From Halorubrum rubrum (lineage in GTDB: Archaea > Halobacteriota > Halobacteria > Halobacteriales > Haloferacaceae), in the NCBI RefSeq assembly GCF_024494685.1, contig NZ_JANHDM010000013.1, positions 47,363-111,362 on the forward strand: a stretch of 64,000 nucleotides of DNA, written 5' to 3'. The notes under the pieces were generated by a model. It did not search any database. It saw only the letters and a list, made by a program, of their open reading frames with translations, and was not told the DNA's origin. Shown here one piece after another: positions 24,675 through 33,183 of the stretch (the stretch's first letter is position 1; every line of letters begins with the position of its first letter). A program made the translations under genes and the position numbers.

Positions 24675-26912
24675 TCACCGAGTATTTTCGCTGTGACTCA
24701 GGTACTCCCTTAGAGCTGCACCCTGAGCTACTGCTGATCGGATATCATGACGGGTTTTCAATTCGAAGTGGAACCATCGATACTGCCTTTCTCTTGGCTT
24801 ATCTGCCCCTTCTATTCCTTCCGCTAATTCATGGTGTAGCTGATTGTCTTGCCCAAAGTTCTGATTCATTTCGGCTGAGATAGCATACTGAACCTTGCTT
24901 CCCCAAACCTGGGATCCAGACATTGTCCAAGGTCTAACCCAATCACCACCGTGCTTCGATGCATAACCAAACTTCTGTGTAGGGGATGCCGGGAGGGCCT
25001 TTCCTCTCTGTACCACGTCTTGGAAATCAGACACCAATACATCGAACAATTTGGGGAAGTCCTTTTGAACATCGAACGACAGGCTCAGCCAGCAGCCATA
25101 CAGCTTCAAATGCTTGTAGAGAGACCGATTCACGGCGTCTCCCCATCTTCCATCCTGGTTCTTCGGCAAGTTACTATAGAGATTCACAAAGTCTCCAGTG
25201 AACTCTTGGAGTGATTCTTTGTCTTCTCGGTGGAAGATGATCTGGAGAGCGTAGTAGTCCATCATGCTCTCCTCTACCTTTGAGTAGACTCCTTCGTCTT
25301 CCTCGATACAGTGTTGATAGTACTGCTCGATGTAGTCAAGCCAGTTATCGTTGATCTGCTTCAACAGTTCTGACTCGAACTCGTCGCTGAGTTCGATTTT
25401 GTAGCAAACAAGGTAGAGCATCTCCGGAAACACACTGTAAGAAGAGGAGTGTTTGTTACCGATATCGGTCGTAAGAATCCGATGGTGGAAGTCGATGTAC
25501 TCTTCGAGATAATCCTTCGTGATCCGTTCAATACGTGGATTCTCAATCCCTTGGATATCTGCTCTCTTGAGCTTCCAGTTGAACGAATTCGCTCCGTACA
25601 GGGCCGCATAGAGAAGCTGTTCTTGGCTAAGTGAGGTCTCACTGGTTGCTTCGTTGAATCTGCTGGCCAGGTCGTCGAAGAAGTCTCGGATCTGCCATTC
25701 CTCGACTGCAAGCTTCTCATCGAGTAGAAGCTGTACCAGCTTCACGTACTGCCACTGGTACTTATTCAATGCTCTCTGGAGAAGCAGTGCCGAATAGTAC
25801 TGCTTAGCTTCCGCACAAATATCTGCGATGTCGTCTAAGTGACTGTTGTAATAGTTGTAAGAGCTGTAATCTCCATCTTCCAAGGCTGCGACGGATACTT
25901 CGTCGATCTTGTCGATGCAGACGTGCCCGACTGAGGTCAGATCTAGACCATATGACTTGAAAAACAGGTCCTTCATCGACTTCAAAAGGCGACCCGCCAT
26001 CTGGCTCTGACCGCCCATGTCCCGATGCTCGACAATCGAGAGAGCTATATCACCCATCGCCTCCGCGATATCATCCAGATATTTCTGCCGTGAATCCTCT
26101 TCCAGTGCCGTTCTAATCAAGAACTCGAAGTAGTTTGCGATTTCATTAATGAAGTCGTCATTCGTAATCTCACCGCTAGTCTGCTCCAAATACTGATCTG
26201 AGACCTCAGAGATCGAATTCAGAGTCGATTCAAACACCTCTCTCTGGTCTTTCTCAATAGCCCTGCTCCCTGTCGAAAACAAGAGATGAACATCCTTGAC
26301 CAAATCCTCAGTAAACTCCTCGTCATGCTCCGGGACAAGAGGCCTCCAAGTCGAATAGATATTACGCGGCTCAATCTTTCGCAGCATCCGATCCGTGACG
26401 TAGTCCACAATATTCGAGATATTCAGGAAGTAGCCCGTGAAGAGGATAATAGCACCAATCAAGAGAACTGCAATAATTGACAGAACGTAGCTAATCAAAT
26501 CATACGGCGACGCCCAATCCAGATACAGGCCTGTCAAGTTGAAGGCTGAGAATCCGAGGATAAAGACAAGGATCCCTATGAGGTACTTGTCTTTGAAAAT
26601 GAGCATCGAAAGGCGCGGCGAGTACTCTTGATTCGCATTCTGAATTAAGAATATCACTAAGAGAAATATCACGCTCATAAAATTTAGAATCAAGCTGAGC
26701 GACTGATCGAAGATAGCCGGATTAGAAACCTCTTGAATAATCGAGCCTATTCCGAAAGGTCTCCAGACAACCGTTATTGTCAGGAGAACGAGGGTCAAAG
26801 CGGAAGCTAGGCACAGAAGCTCTCCGTACCTATAAAGAGAGACGCTGAAAATCGCTTTTATGCGCCTCCATGCTATGTAAAGCAGATATCTAATCCAGTA
26901 ACGAACCCTCAT
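24675..26912 (-). CDS. large membrane protein, DUF2254-like N-terminus
   Basis: A 745-residue protein. The first 170 residues hold four to five membrane helices (around 30-50, 70-90, 105-125 and 140-160); SLILNFMSVIFLLVIFLIQN followed by QEYSPRLSML resembles DUF2254. The cytoplasmic 570 residues are helical with no enzymatic motif. Codon use is visibly more AT-rich than in the backbone, which points to recent gain. In a cargo island next to STAND and nuclease genes a membrane protein of this size could be an effector, but that is a guess. ATG 26912 starts right at the first helix. Confidence 0.5.
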   Translation of the reverse strand: MRVRYWIRYLLYIAWRRIKAIFSVSLYRYGELLCLASALTLVLLTITVVWRPFGIGSIIQEVSNPAIFDQSLSLILNFMSVIFLLVIFLIQNANQEYSPRLSMLIFKDKYLIGILVFILGFSAFNLTGLYLDWASPYDLISYVLSIIAVLLIGAIILFTGYFLNISNIVDYVTDRMLRKIEPRNIYSTWRPLVPEHDEEFTEDLVKDVHLLFSTGSRAIEKDQREVFESTLNSISEVSDQYLEQTSGEITNDDFINEIANYFEFLIRTALEEDSRQKYLDDIAEAMGDIALSIVEHRDMGGQSQMAGRLLKSMKDLFFKSYGLDLTSVGHVCIDKIDEVSVAALEDGDYSSYNYYNSHLDDIADICAEAKQYYSALLLQRALNKYQWQYVKLVQLLLDEKLAVEEWQIRDFFDDLASRFNEATSETSLSQEQLLYAALYGANSFNWKLKRADIQGIENPRIERITKDYLEEYIDFHHRILTTDIGNKHSSSYSVFPEMLYLVCYKIELSDEFESELLKQINDNWLDYIEQYYQHCIEEDEGVYSKVEESMMDYYALQIIFHREDKESLQEFTGDFVNLYSNLPKNQDGRWGDAVNRSLYKHLKLYGCWLSLSFDVQKDFPKLFDVLVSDFQDVVQRGKALPASPTQKFGYASKHGGDWVRPWTMSGSQVWGSKVQYAISAEMNQNFGQDNQLHHELAEGIEGADKPRERQYRWFHFELKTRHDIRSAVAQGAALREYLSHSENTR

Positions 26913-27173
26913 ACCAAAATCAACTTTCTGTCGAGCAATGGTGTATCAACTGTTATCTTTGTTACCCTCTTAGACGGATGAGTCTATCATCTACCGGCCT
27001 GCTAACTCACTGTCCGGTACGGTCTGCTCGACGTTTTCCAGAACTTGCCCGAGCTTTTCTTAGTCTCCTCCATCGAAGTGCTTCTCAGGCTTTCGAACCC
27101 AGAACAGTATCATCAGGCTTCGAATACCCACCTAAAGTGTGATTATTTAGGTCCTGAAGGGGTTTTTCGTTCT
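26913..27173. other. intergenic promoter region of divergent membrane genes
   Basis: 260 bases, AT-rich at the left end (CAACTGTTATCTTTGTTACC near 26948), with no clear gene. A weak frame from 27045 to the rhomboid-like gene lacks conserved content. It probably holds both promoters. Confidence 0.3.
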
Positions 27174-28025
27174 ATGGCGTGGCTTGGTGATTTCCGAAGC
27201 GAAGTAAGAGAGAATGCGCGGGTATCGGATTTGGTTTTGATTCTCTCGGTGCCGATCTTTCTTTCGTTGATCTTTCTGCTTCCTGAGTCAATTCAGAACT
27301 CTTTGATCCTGGACTACGGTAATTACTCTATCGTCAATCTCTGGAGCTCGGCCTATGTGCATCGAGGATTCAACCACTTCAGCAATAACTTGGCGGCTTA
27401 CTGCGTCCTGATCGGTCCAATATACCTGCTTTTGGTGCTGGCTGATGAACGGAAGCTGTTTCGATACACGTTCTTGTCATTCCTCTTCATCCTCCCGTTC
27501 GTCATAGCTCTGAGCAACATAGCCGCTCTTGGCTCTGGAACCGGAGCAGGCTTCTCTGGAATCGGCTCCGCATTCTTCGGGCTCCTCCCCGTCTCGCTAT
27601 TTCTATTCATCCACAACAAGGTCTCAGAGGAGATAGAACCCGCTCACGGGGTCGTACTGTTCCTCATAGCCGCCGCGATCATCGCAGGAACCTACTCCGG
27701 CGTTACTGCAGCAGCTGGCATTCTGCTGTTCGCTGTATTGATTACCATCTACGACACCTACCAGGTGGGCCTTGACGAGGTAAAGGAAGCCGCTGCCGGA
27801 CTAACTTCGATGGAAGGCTATTTTGAACTGGTAATGATCGCGGGCCTCCTATTCTTGGTGTCTCCTGTACTGCTCTTTCCTCAAGATATCACTCAAGGCG
27901 ACGGAGCTGTGAACATTCTATCCCACTATCTGGGGCTTCTCTTGGGATTTTTCGGGCCCACTATTTACTTGTTCTATCGAAGACATCGGAGGCAGATCAT
28001 CGCGGGCTTCCAGAGTGGTTTCTAA
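27174..28025 (+). CDS. rhomboid-like intramembrane serine protease
   Basis: A 283-residue protein with six to seven membrane helices. Rhomboid features: HRGFNHFSNNLAAY (about residue 66, the His/Asn motif), GAGFSGIGSAFFG (about 127, G-x-S-G with the catalytic Ser) and NILSHYLGLLLGFF (about 250, catalytic His). These enzymes cut membrane proteins within the bilayer. ATG 27174 opens MAWLGDFRSEV; the frame goes further upstream without conserved content. Adjacent to the DUF2254-like protein, a possible substrate or partner. Confidence 0.7.
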   Translation: MAWLGDFRSEVRENARVSDLVLILSVPIFLSLIFLLPESIQNSLILDYGNYSIVNLWSSAYVHRGFNHFSNNLAAYCVLIGPIYLLLVLADERKLFRYTFLSFLFILPFVIALSNIAALGSGTGAGFSGIGSAFFGLLPVSLFLFIHNKVSEEIEPAHGVVLFLIAAAIIAGTYSGVTAAAGILLFAVLITIYDTYQVGLDEVKEAAAGLTSMEGYFELVMIAGLLFLVSPVLLFPQDITQGDGAVNILSHYLGLLLGFFGPTIYLFYRRHRRQIIAGFQSGF

Positions 28026-28074
28026 CTGTGTTTCGCCAATTGAAGAATCAACTTTCACCAGGCACCCTGCTCGG

Positions 28075-28308
28075 TTAGCGGTGTTCCTGCCGCAGCGACT
28101 GCGTACACTCGTGATTGCGAATCCGCTCTGGAAGGCCGACCTTCCCACAGACGGGACACTCCCGCAGGGGTGTCGGCGGCAGGTCATTCCAGGCGTCCAG
28201 CGCGCCCTCTAACTGTACTTCGACGATTGGTGAGTCGGTCGTGCGGCGGGCTTCCCGGAGGTGAATGCGAAGACGTTCACGGGCCGTGAGTGTCGTGTCA
28301 TCGGTCAT
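28075..28308 (-). CDS. small zinc-finger protein, paralog of 989-1234
   Basis: A 77-residue protein with CPVCGKVGLPERIRNHEC near the C-terminus and LEGALDAWNDLPPTPLRE before it, matching the gene at 989-1234 over most of its length. ATG 28308 has the right spacing to the leader hairpin (19 bases). Again it lies directly downstream of an HNH gene. The conserved pairing suggests a functional link, such as a regulator or DNA-targeting partner of the HNH enzyme. Confidence 0.75.
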   Translation of the reverse strand: MTDDTTLTARERLRIHLREARRTTDSPIVEVQLEGALDAWNDLPPTPLRECPVCGKVGLPERIRNHECTQSLRQEHR

Positions 28309-28326
28309 AGTAGGACGGGAAGGTGG

Positions 28327-28353
28327 TGCCCCCGCCACCCATTGCCGGGAGCA
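28327..28353 (-). promoter_or_regulatory. leader hairpin, 7-base-loop class
   Basis: Ten-base arms TGCTCCCGGC and GGCGGGGGCA with one mismatch and one wobble pair around AATGGGT (minus strand). 19 bases before the ATG at 28308. GGTGGTGTCTAT precedes it, and the same GGTGGTGTCT lead occurs before the hairpin at 40896. Confidence 0.5.
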
Positions 28354-28374
28354 GATAGACACCACCGGAAGCGG

Positions 28375-29508
28375 TTAACGAATATCGGGCTGGAGCGGGG
28401 CGAACTCCTCCCACATCGTATGGTGGCGCTGACACAGAGTAATCAGGTTCTCAAGCCGATTCGCCCGTTCGTAGTCGAGGACGCCGTCGGCATCGATGAA
28501 TACGCCAAGCGGCGTAATGTGGTGGACGTTCAGGTCACGGTCCCAGCGTTCCCGGTGGGTCTCACGGTCAATCGGACAGCCCGGCATCTGGCACTCGAAG
28601 CCGTCCCGTTCCAGCGCACGCTTGCGCTGTCTGTACCAGTTCGGTCCGTACGAAATGTCTCCGTAGCCGCCCTTCCAGAGTGGATGCTCTGGGCCGCTTG
28701 GCCGGCCGGGATACTCGAACCCGGCCGCTTCGATGGCGTCTTGCCAGGTCCCATACCGGCGGGCATAGGATCCAACTGAGTAGCGACCAGAGTCACGCAT
28801 CTCGATAGTTGATGGGACGTGGCCTAGCTCATCGACTAAGCGCTCGATCTCCCGATGGAGCTGTTCTTCACTGACACTCCATTGTTTGTGGGGTTCGAAC
28901 CCTGCACGGCGCAACGCACGATTCCAGCGGCCGAAGCATCGCTGGGCGACTTTCACCGACCACGCTCCGTGCTGTTCCATCTCTTGGGCCTTCGGTGGTC
29001 GTCCGAGGTCTGCGGCGAGGTTCTGAACCGCCTCGATGACATCCTCCTTTGTGGCGGTCTGCTGTGTGGTCGTCTCCAAGTTGGCTGCGCTGAGGCCCTC
29101 GTTCCACGACCCGAAATGAGTCTGGACTGCGTTAGCTGAGATACGCCCCAATTCTCGCCACTCGTTTCGTGAGGGCGAATGGCCGATCTGGCTGGCGACT
29201 CGTTGTAGCTCCTCGATGATTTCTGCGTCGCTATATCCGTTTGTTCGAGGGTCAAGTCCGGCAGCTTCCAATCCCTCCTCCCAGCTCCCAAACGTTGAGC
29301 GCACGGCGCCTTTTGTGAATTCAGTCTCTTCTTCGATCTCCGATTGTTTTGGAACTCGCCCCTTCTCTTCGGCTAGTCGCTGCAGTTCGTCGATGATCGT
29401 TTCAGCAGGTATCGATACCTGATGGGAACGCATATGGCCGGCAATCTCGACGTTCGTTTCGAACGACTCGCCGCAGATGTCGCACGTGTAGTCTCCTTCG
29501 ACTTTCAT
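28375..29508 (-). CDS. HNH endonuclease with four associated repeats
   Basis: A 377-residue protein: an N-terminal C2H2 finger (CDICGESF to HMRSH), four homing-endonuclease-associated repeats (FGSWEEGLEAAGL, FGSWNEGLSAANL, FGRWNRALRRAGF, YGTWQDAIEAAGF) and a C-terminal HNH domain (CQMPGC, VHHITPLGVF, NLITLCQRHH). Paralog of 1231-2064 with two extra repeats, so repeats were gained or lost. ATG 29508 is supported by the leader hairpin 21 bases upstream. Expected to cut DNA; the number of repeats may set site length. Confidence 0.8.
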   Translation of the reverse strand: MKVEGDYTCDICGESFETNVEIAGHMRSHQVSIPAETIIDELQRLAEEKGRVPKQSEIEEETEFTKGAVRSTFGSWEEGLEAAGLDPRTNGYSDAEIIEELQRVASQIGHSPSRNEWRELGRISANAVQTHFGSWNEGLSAANLETTTQQTATKEDVIEAVQNLAADLGRPPKAQEMEQHGAWSVKVAQRCFGRWNRALRRAGFEPHKQWSVSEEQLHREIERLVDELGHVPSTIEMRDSGRYSVGSYARRYGTWQDAIEAAGFEYPGRPSGPEHPLWKGGYGDISYGPNWYRQRKRALERDGFECQMPGCPIDRETHRERWDRDLNVHHITPLGVFIDADGVLDYERANRLENLITLCQRHHTMWEEFAPLQPDIR

Positions 29509-29528
29509 ACGTAGCTCCGAGCGTTGGG

Positions 29529-29552
29529 CACGCCCGCACCCCTCGTGGGGTG
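29529..29552 (-). promoter_or_regulatory. leader hairpin, 11-base-loop class
   Basis: CACCCC and GGGCGTG pair with one bulge around ACGAGGGGTGC (minus strand), preceded by GTGTTTGTC. 21 bases before the HNH start. Confidence 0.45.
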
Positions 29553-29722
29553 GGACAAACACGCCCGGTCGCGCACCGTTTCCCCCAGTTTCAGGGATAA
29601 ATCTCAGACTGACACCCGAGGTTGTGGCTGCGCGCGCAGCGAAGCGAGCACGGAGCGGAGGGTGGGGCGGCGGGGTCTGGGTCGGTCCGGCACACAGCAA
29701 AAAAGAAGGTTGCCTCAACTGG

Positions 29723-30589
29723 CTACTCTTCCCACCACCGGCCGCGCTCTGGGAACTCGATCCTGCTCCAGCCTATGATGGCGAGACTGCACCGTCCCTG
29801 GTACCAGTTTTTCTTGACCGCTCTGAACCGGACTGTCTGCCCTTCTCTAACTACCGTCTTCTTGCTCTTCTCCCAGATCGTGAATTTCGTACGCCCGCTT
29901 TCGTCTTCGATGAGTCCGACTTGGGCGATGGCTGGGGAACTGGGATCCCAGAGTTCGCTCACTGTGCCTTCGACCGTCACCTCACCGACCGGGACGTCCG
30001 GCACGTCCGTGATGGGCACGATTGCCCCCGGGGCCGCCTTCAGTTCCTCAAGGGTCTCCAGCACTGCCTTCGTGACGTCCCGCCCGCGCTGCACCTTCTC
30101 GGCCAGCTGCTTCGCGACGACCGCCCTCGACCAGCCGCCCTGCACTTCGTCGCTGATCCGCATCGCCTGCTCGTTGACCTCCGCGAGTTCCTCTTGCGTC
30201 AGCTTCTCTCGGGGATCCGTGCGCTCCGCCGGCGCCGGCTCGTCACGACCACACTGCTCGCTGACGACCTCCCGCGTGCGCTGCTCGCGACCGTCCTGCG
30301 TGCCCAGCTCGGCCTGGGCACTGATGCGCTCCAGTTCGGCTTCCCGCGCCCGAATGCGCTCCTCCTGTTCGAGGGTGACACCGTGAATCCGCTCGGTGCT
30401 CGTGTCCGCGATCCCGTCCGGGTGGTTCGCATCCACCTTCGCTTGCGTCTCCTGCTCGACCGCGGCCTCGAACTCCGGCGTCTCGTCGACGACCGGGAAG
30501 CCGTCTTCATCGACCGCCTGACCGCCCGCTTTCTCGAATGCCTGTTCATCCACCGTAACGACCTTGCTACTAGAGCTGTTACTTGACAT
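29723..30589 (-). CDS. RPA/OB-fold single-stranded DNA-binding protein
   Basis: A 288-residue protein. The C-terminal 110 residues form an OB fold typical of archaeal RPA-like proteins: VPVGEVTVEGTVSELWDP, IAQVGLIEDESGRTKFTIWE, KTVVREGQTVRFRAVKKNWY. The N-terminal part is acidic and coiled, with a helical domain (EELAEVNEQAMRISDEVQGG) in the middle. It would bind single-stranded DNA during transfer or replication of the element. ATG 30589 lies just before a region with several hairpins. Confidence 0.75.
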   Translation of the reverse strand: MSSNSSSSKVVTVDEQAFEKAGGQAVDEDGFPVVDETPEFEAAVEQETQAKVDANHPDGIADTSTERIHGVTLEQEERIRAREAELERISAQAELGTQDGREQRTREVVSEQCGRDEPAPAERTDPREKLTQEELAEVNEQAMRISDEVQGGWSRAVVAKQLAEKVQRGRDVTKAVLETLEELKAAPGAIVPITDVPDVPVGEVTVEGTVSELWDPSSPAIAQVGLIEDESGRTKFTIWEKSKKTVVREGQTVRFRAVKKNWYQGRCSLAIIGWSRIEFPERGRWWEE

Positions 30590-30604
30590 TGGTCTCACCA
30601 AAGA

Positions 30605-30660
30605 CCGAAGGCGCTCACGCGCCGACTCCGCGATGCTCCAACATCGCGGTTTTCCGACGA
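30605..30660. promoter_or_regulatory. two hairpins before the RPA-like gene
   Basis: GGCGC/GCGCC with loop TCAC (30610-30623) and a perfect 8-bp stem CCGCGATG/CATCGCGG with a 6-base loop (30628-30649). The second stands 39 bases before the start codon, like the leader hairpins, and GGAAAA precedes it, but its loop (TTGGAG on the minus strand) lacks the GGGT core. Confidence 0.4.
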
Positions 30661-30681
30661 CAACGACCGACAGAATCATCT

Positions 30682-30737
30682 GCGCGCTCTCGCTCGCGCC
30701 TTCGCGAGCGCCCTACCGGGCGCGAGCGAGAGCGCGC
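30682..30737. repeat. perfect 19-bp inverted repeat
   Basis: GCGCGCTCTCGCTCGCGCC (30682-30700) is the exact reverse complement of 30719-30737; the 18-base spacer is itself GC-rich. This is the longest perfect inverted repeat I found in the window. It lies in a gene-free stretch next to the ssDNA-binding protein gene and could be a terminator, a cruciform or part of an origin; nothing decides. Confidence 0.6.
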
Positions 30738-31077
30738 CTGCATGAGGTGGCTCCTACCAGCACCGCGCGCCGACCCGCCCGGAGCGAGCGGCCAGCGCAT
30801 TCCCCGTTCGCCGCGACGCAACCACGTCCGTCGCGGTCGGCTCTGCCGAGGTCCGCAGGACCCGAACGGGTGAAGCGCTGGCGTCGAGGGCACATGCACT
30901 TTAGCCCGGCAGCCCGCCCGCTACTGCAGGCAGGCAGCCCGGAATGGTCGGTCGCGAGCGACGCGGAGGGCGGAATGCGGCGAGCGGTGCGGGCCGCGCG
31001 GGAGCATTCTTTCCTCTGAAATTGCCGCCATTGAATCTGTCAAATACGAATCCGGGCCATTAGTACGAACTTGAAAT
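30738..31077. other. gene-free GC-rich region
   Basis: About 340 bases without a credible gene; open frames here lack archaeal codon pattern. It holds GC-rich blocks and the 42-base repeat at 30954-30995, then turns AT-rich shortly before the nuclease gene at 31122. Confidence 0.4.
30954..30995 (+). repeat. 42-base direct repeat, copy 1
   Basis: Begins GCGAGCGACGCGGAGGGCGG and matches 35667-35708 with three mismatches in 42 bases. The two copies frame a 4.7-kb block holding the AT-rich nuclease gene, the second TnpB element and the XRE/membrane genes. Confidence 0.65.
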
Positions 31078-31101
31078 GGTGGATAAGAGACTTATCTCAC
31101 C
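31078..31101. promoter_or_regulatory. imperfect hairpin before the AT-rich nuclease gene
   Basis: ATAAG (31083-31087) pairs with CTTAT (31091-31095), and GGTG with CACC outside, with a small bulge. It is 21 bases before ATG 31122 and could be an operator or a leader hairpin. Confidence 0.35.
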
Positions 31102-31121
31102 ACGGTATTTGTGTATCCAGA

Positions 31122-33002
31122 ATGGAATCGGAAGAAGAGATCCCGGCTCTTTCGCCGGATGTGGGTTATATCGCAAGTCTTCTTCACCCCCTCAAGATTG
31201 CGAGCTCAACTGAACACTTCGAGGAATGGATTTGCGAAAACAAAGAGGATGACTTGGATGACCTGGTTCCTGGGTATGTGTTCTTCTTCGAGACAGGTAT
31301 CCGTGCACTTGCGGTTGGTGGTAGTATCAGCCCAGTTTTTGATCTGGATTATCCGTATGTCCTTCAGCGAGCAGAAGGAGAGATGATCGACCCTGACAAA
31401 ATCCCCGAATCAAATGAACGATTAGACTTTTTTAGGAATCTAAAACAGATTCAACAACAGATTAGACCAGTAACGGACTGGGAGAACATATCTACAGTAC
31501 AGGACGCAGTAGCACCCCTTCTTGATCTCTCAGCGAAATTAATAGAAATCGCCGAACCTGTTCCTGAGGCTAATCTCTCAAAAGATACCGCTATTGAGTA
31601 CGCTACACGTATTCAATTGGTGGATCGATATACTAACACTCGCCAATATGGTCCTCGTGGATATGGACCAACAAATTTGGATCGCTGGTTATTGAGCGGT
31701 CCAAGAGAGAACGCTATCAGTGGTTATGTAAGAACGGTTCAATTTGTATGGAGAGAACTCCTTCAGGACGAAAATACGTATCAGGATTCAGTTCTTCCTG
31801 ATTTGAACAAAGTAACTATGTGGTCATCCGACCATAGAGGAGATAGTTCTGAGCTCTCGTTACAGACCTTTTACGGTGATATCCGGGGACAATTTCTCAC
31901 GCCAATTGATAAGCAATTAGAATCACTAACCGGGGGACGATTGGTTGAACCCGATGACATACTCGAAGCTCGTTCAGAAATCCCAGAGGATGTACTCTCC
32001 CCGTTTTTAACGAGTGTAGAACCACCCAGTCGATCAGAACTTACACTCGAGGAGGAGCTTGATTATGTGCTATTCTGGAATAATGCCGAATGGCTGGGGT
32101 CAACCACTTTCAGCAAGGATGCAACGTTTGAGACGACTCTCTGGGGACTTGCAATTACATTCCTTCGGGAAGATGCTGACTTCCCGATTCACGTTGCTCG
32201 TTTCAAACATCCTGTAAAGAGTGGTGAGGGGAACCGATATTCGTATACCCTCCTTCAACGACTGGGACACCGTGGCATTGGCGATCCTTCAGGATGGCTT
32301 ATTTTCTACGAGGTGGGCACCGACTTTTCGGGGTCAGAAGCTGCTGTTAAATATATTGAAAAATGTATTGCTGAAGTTCAAGATTTCTGGCCAATCGAGG
32401 TCCGTGAACTAACAATTGGGATTGAGGAATTTCGCCGACTGATGGCAACTCGGCTTGCAGATGATTATCTTCAAAATGAGCTTGAGGCACAAGACGCGTC
32501 TATGAAACTCAATTCGGCTCGAGGAGTTCTTTTAGAATTACTGGGGTACTTCGCTCTAACTGCTCAGGAGGGCGATCTGCCAGTATTTTGGTCTGAAGAT
32601 CTTGGTGCTGGAGAAGTTGATCTTCTGGTCATAGAACAGGACCAATATCGTGTAATCGAATGTAAGGCAGATCCCGGTGCGGTACGATTCAGTGATGAAA
32701 TTCCAAAACTCCGTTCCAAAGCGCGACCACTACAAGACGATGGAACAACCGCTCTCGAATTTATGTTTTGGGAGTCTCCGACCGAGGAAACTGCGAATTC
32801 ACTTCGCTCAGCTGGCATTGAATATACCGTTCTTCCAAACCATTCGTCATTTGACAATCTGAGCCTGGATCGGATACAAGATGCTTTTGCACAATCCATT
32901 CCTGATGTACGGTTTGATGATCCAATGGGACCCGTTAGAAGATTCTCAGGAATTCGAGAGGACTTGTTCTGGTATCTAACCTTGACTGAGAATAGACAGT
33001 AG
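31122..33002 (+). CDS. AT-rich gene with C-terminal PD-(D/E)XK nuclease domain
   Basis: A 626-residue protein of otherwise unknown type. Near residue 496 it reads AGEVDLLVIEQDQYRVIECK, the D...E-x-K core of restriction-like nucleases, with conserved strand spacing. The first 450 residues show no known domain. Base composition is clearly more AT-rich than the backbone, a sign of horizontal gain, and the gene lies inside the block framed by the 42-base direct repeats. Probably a single-gene defence or DNA-cutting factor; the assignment beyond nuclease is inference. ATG 31122 is preferred over 31071. Confidence 0.55.
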   Translation: MESEEEIPALSPDVGYIASLLHPLKIASSTEHFEEWICENKEDDLDDLVPGYVFFFETGIRALAVGGSISPVFDLDYPYVLQRAEGEMIDPDKIPESNERLDFFRNLKQIQQQIRPVTDWENISTVQDAVAPLLDLSAKLIEIAEPVPEANLSKDTAIEYATRIQLVDRYTNTRQYGPRGYGPTNLDRWLLSGPRENAISGYVRTVQFVWRELLQDENTYQDSVLPDLNKVTMWSSDHRGDSSELSLQTFYGDIRGQFLTPIDKQLESLTGGRLVEPDDILEARSEIPEDVLSPFLTSVEPPSRSELTLEEELDYVLFWNNAEWLGSTTFSKDATFETTLWGLAITFLREDADFPIHVARFKHPVKSGEGNRYSYTLLQRLGHRGIGDPSGWLIFYEVGTDFSGSEAAVKYIEKCIAEVQDFWPIEVRELTIGIEEFRRLMATRLADDYLQNELEAQDASMKLNSARGVLLELLGYFALTAQEGDLPVFWSEDLGAGEVDLLVIEQDQYRVIECKADPGAVRFSDEIPKLRSKARPLQDDGTTALEFMFWESPTEETANSLRSAGIEYTVLPNHSSFDNLSLDRIQDAFAQSIPDVRFDDPMGPVRRFSGIREDLFWYLTLTENRQ

Positions 33003-33085
33003 AGGGTATTATTGCTCGCCCCGATATCCGATGGTGAAGTGGTCCTAAAATATCGTACCGAATACGGGATACAGTCAAGTCGAAA

Positions 33086-33183
33086 AGCGAGCGACCAGCG
33101 GATCGACATCCACTCTGGAAAACCAGAGCGTCCGCTCGCTGGTGTCACGGCGACACCACGGCGGCACCTTGCGGGTCTGTGCG
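33086..33183 (-). ncRNA. TnpB element right end / omega-RNA scaffold
   Basis: Just past the TnpB stop, reading leftward: a perfect hairpin CTCTGG-TTTT-CCAGAG (33113-33128) followed by GTGGATGTC, the usual end of haloarchaeal IS1341-type elements. A second imperfect inverted repeat (CCAGCG-containing, 33086-33100 and 33132-33146) surrounds it. Presumed 3' scaffold of the guide RNA. Confidence 0.5.

Noticed and set aside
29622..30586. Long plus-strand frames over the RPA-like gene
   Set aside because: They are shadow frames of a GC-rich gene; their products are Ser/Arg-rich without domain pattern, while the minus strand gives an OB fold.
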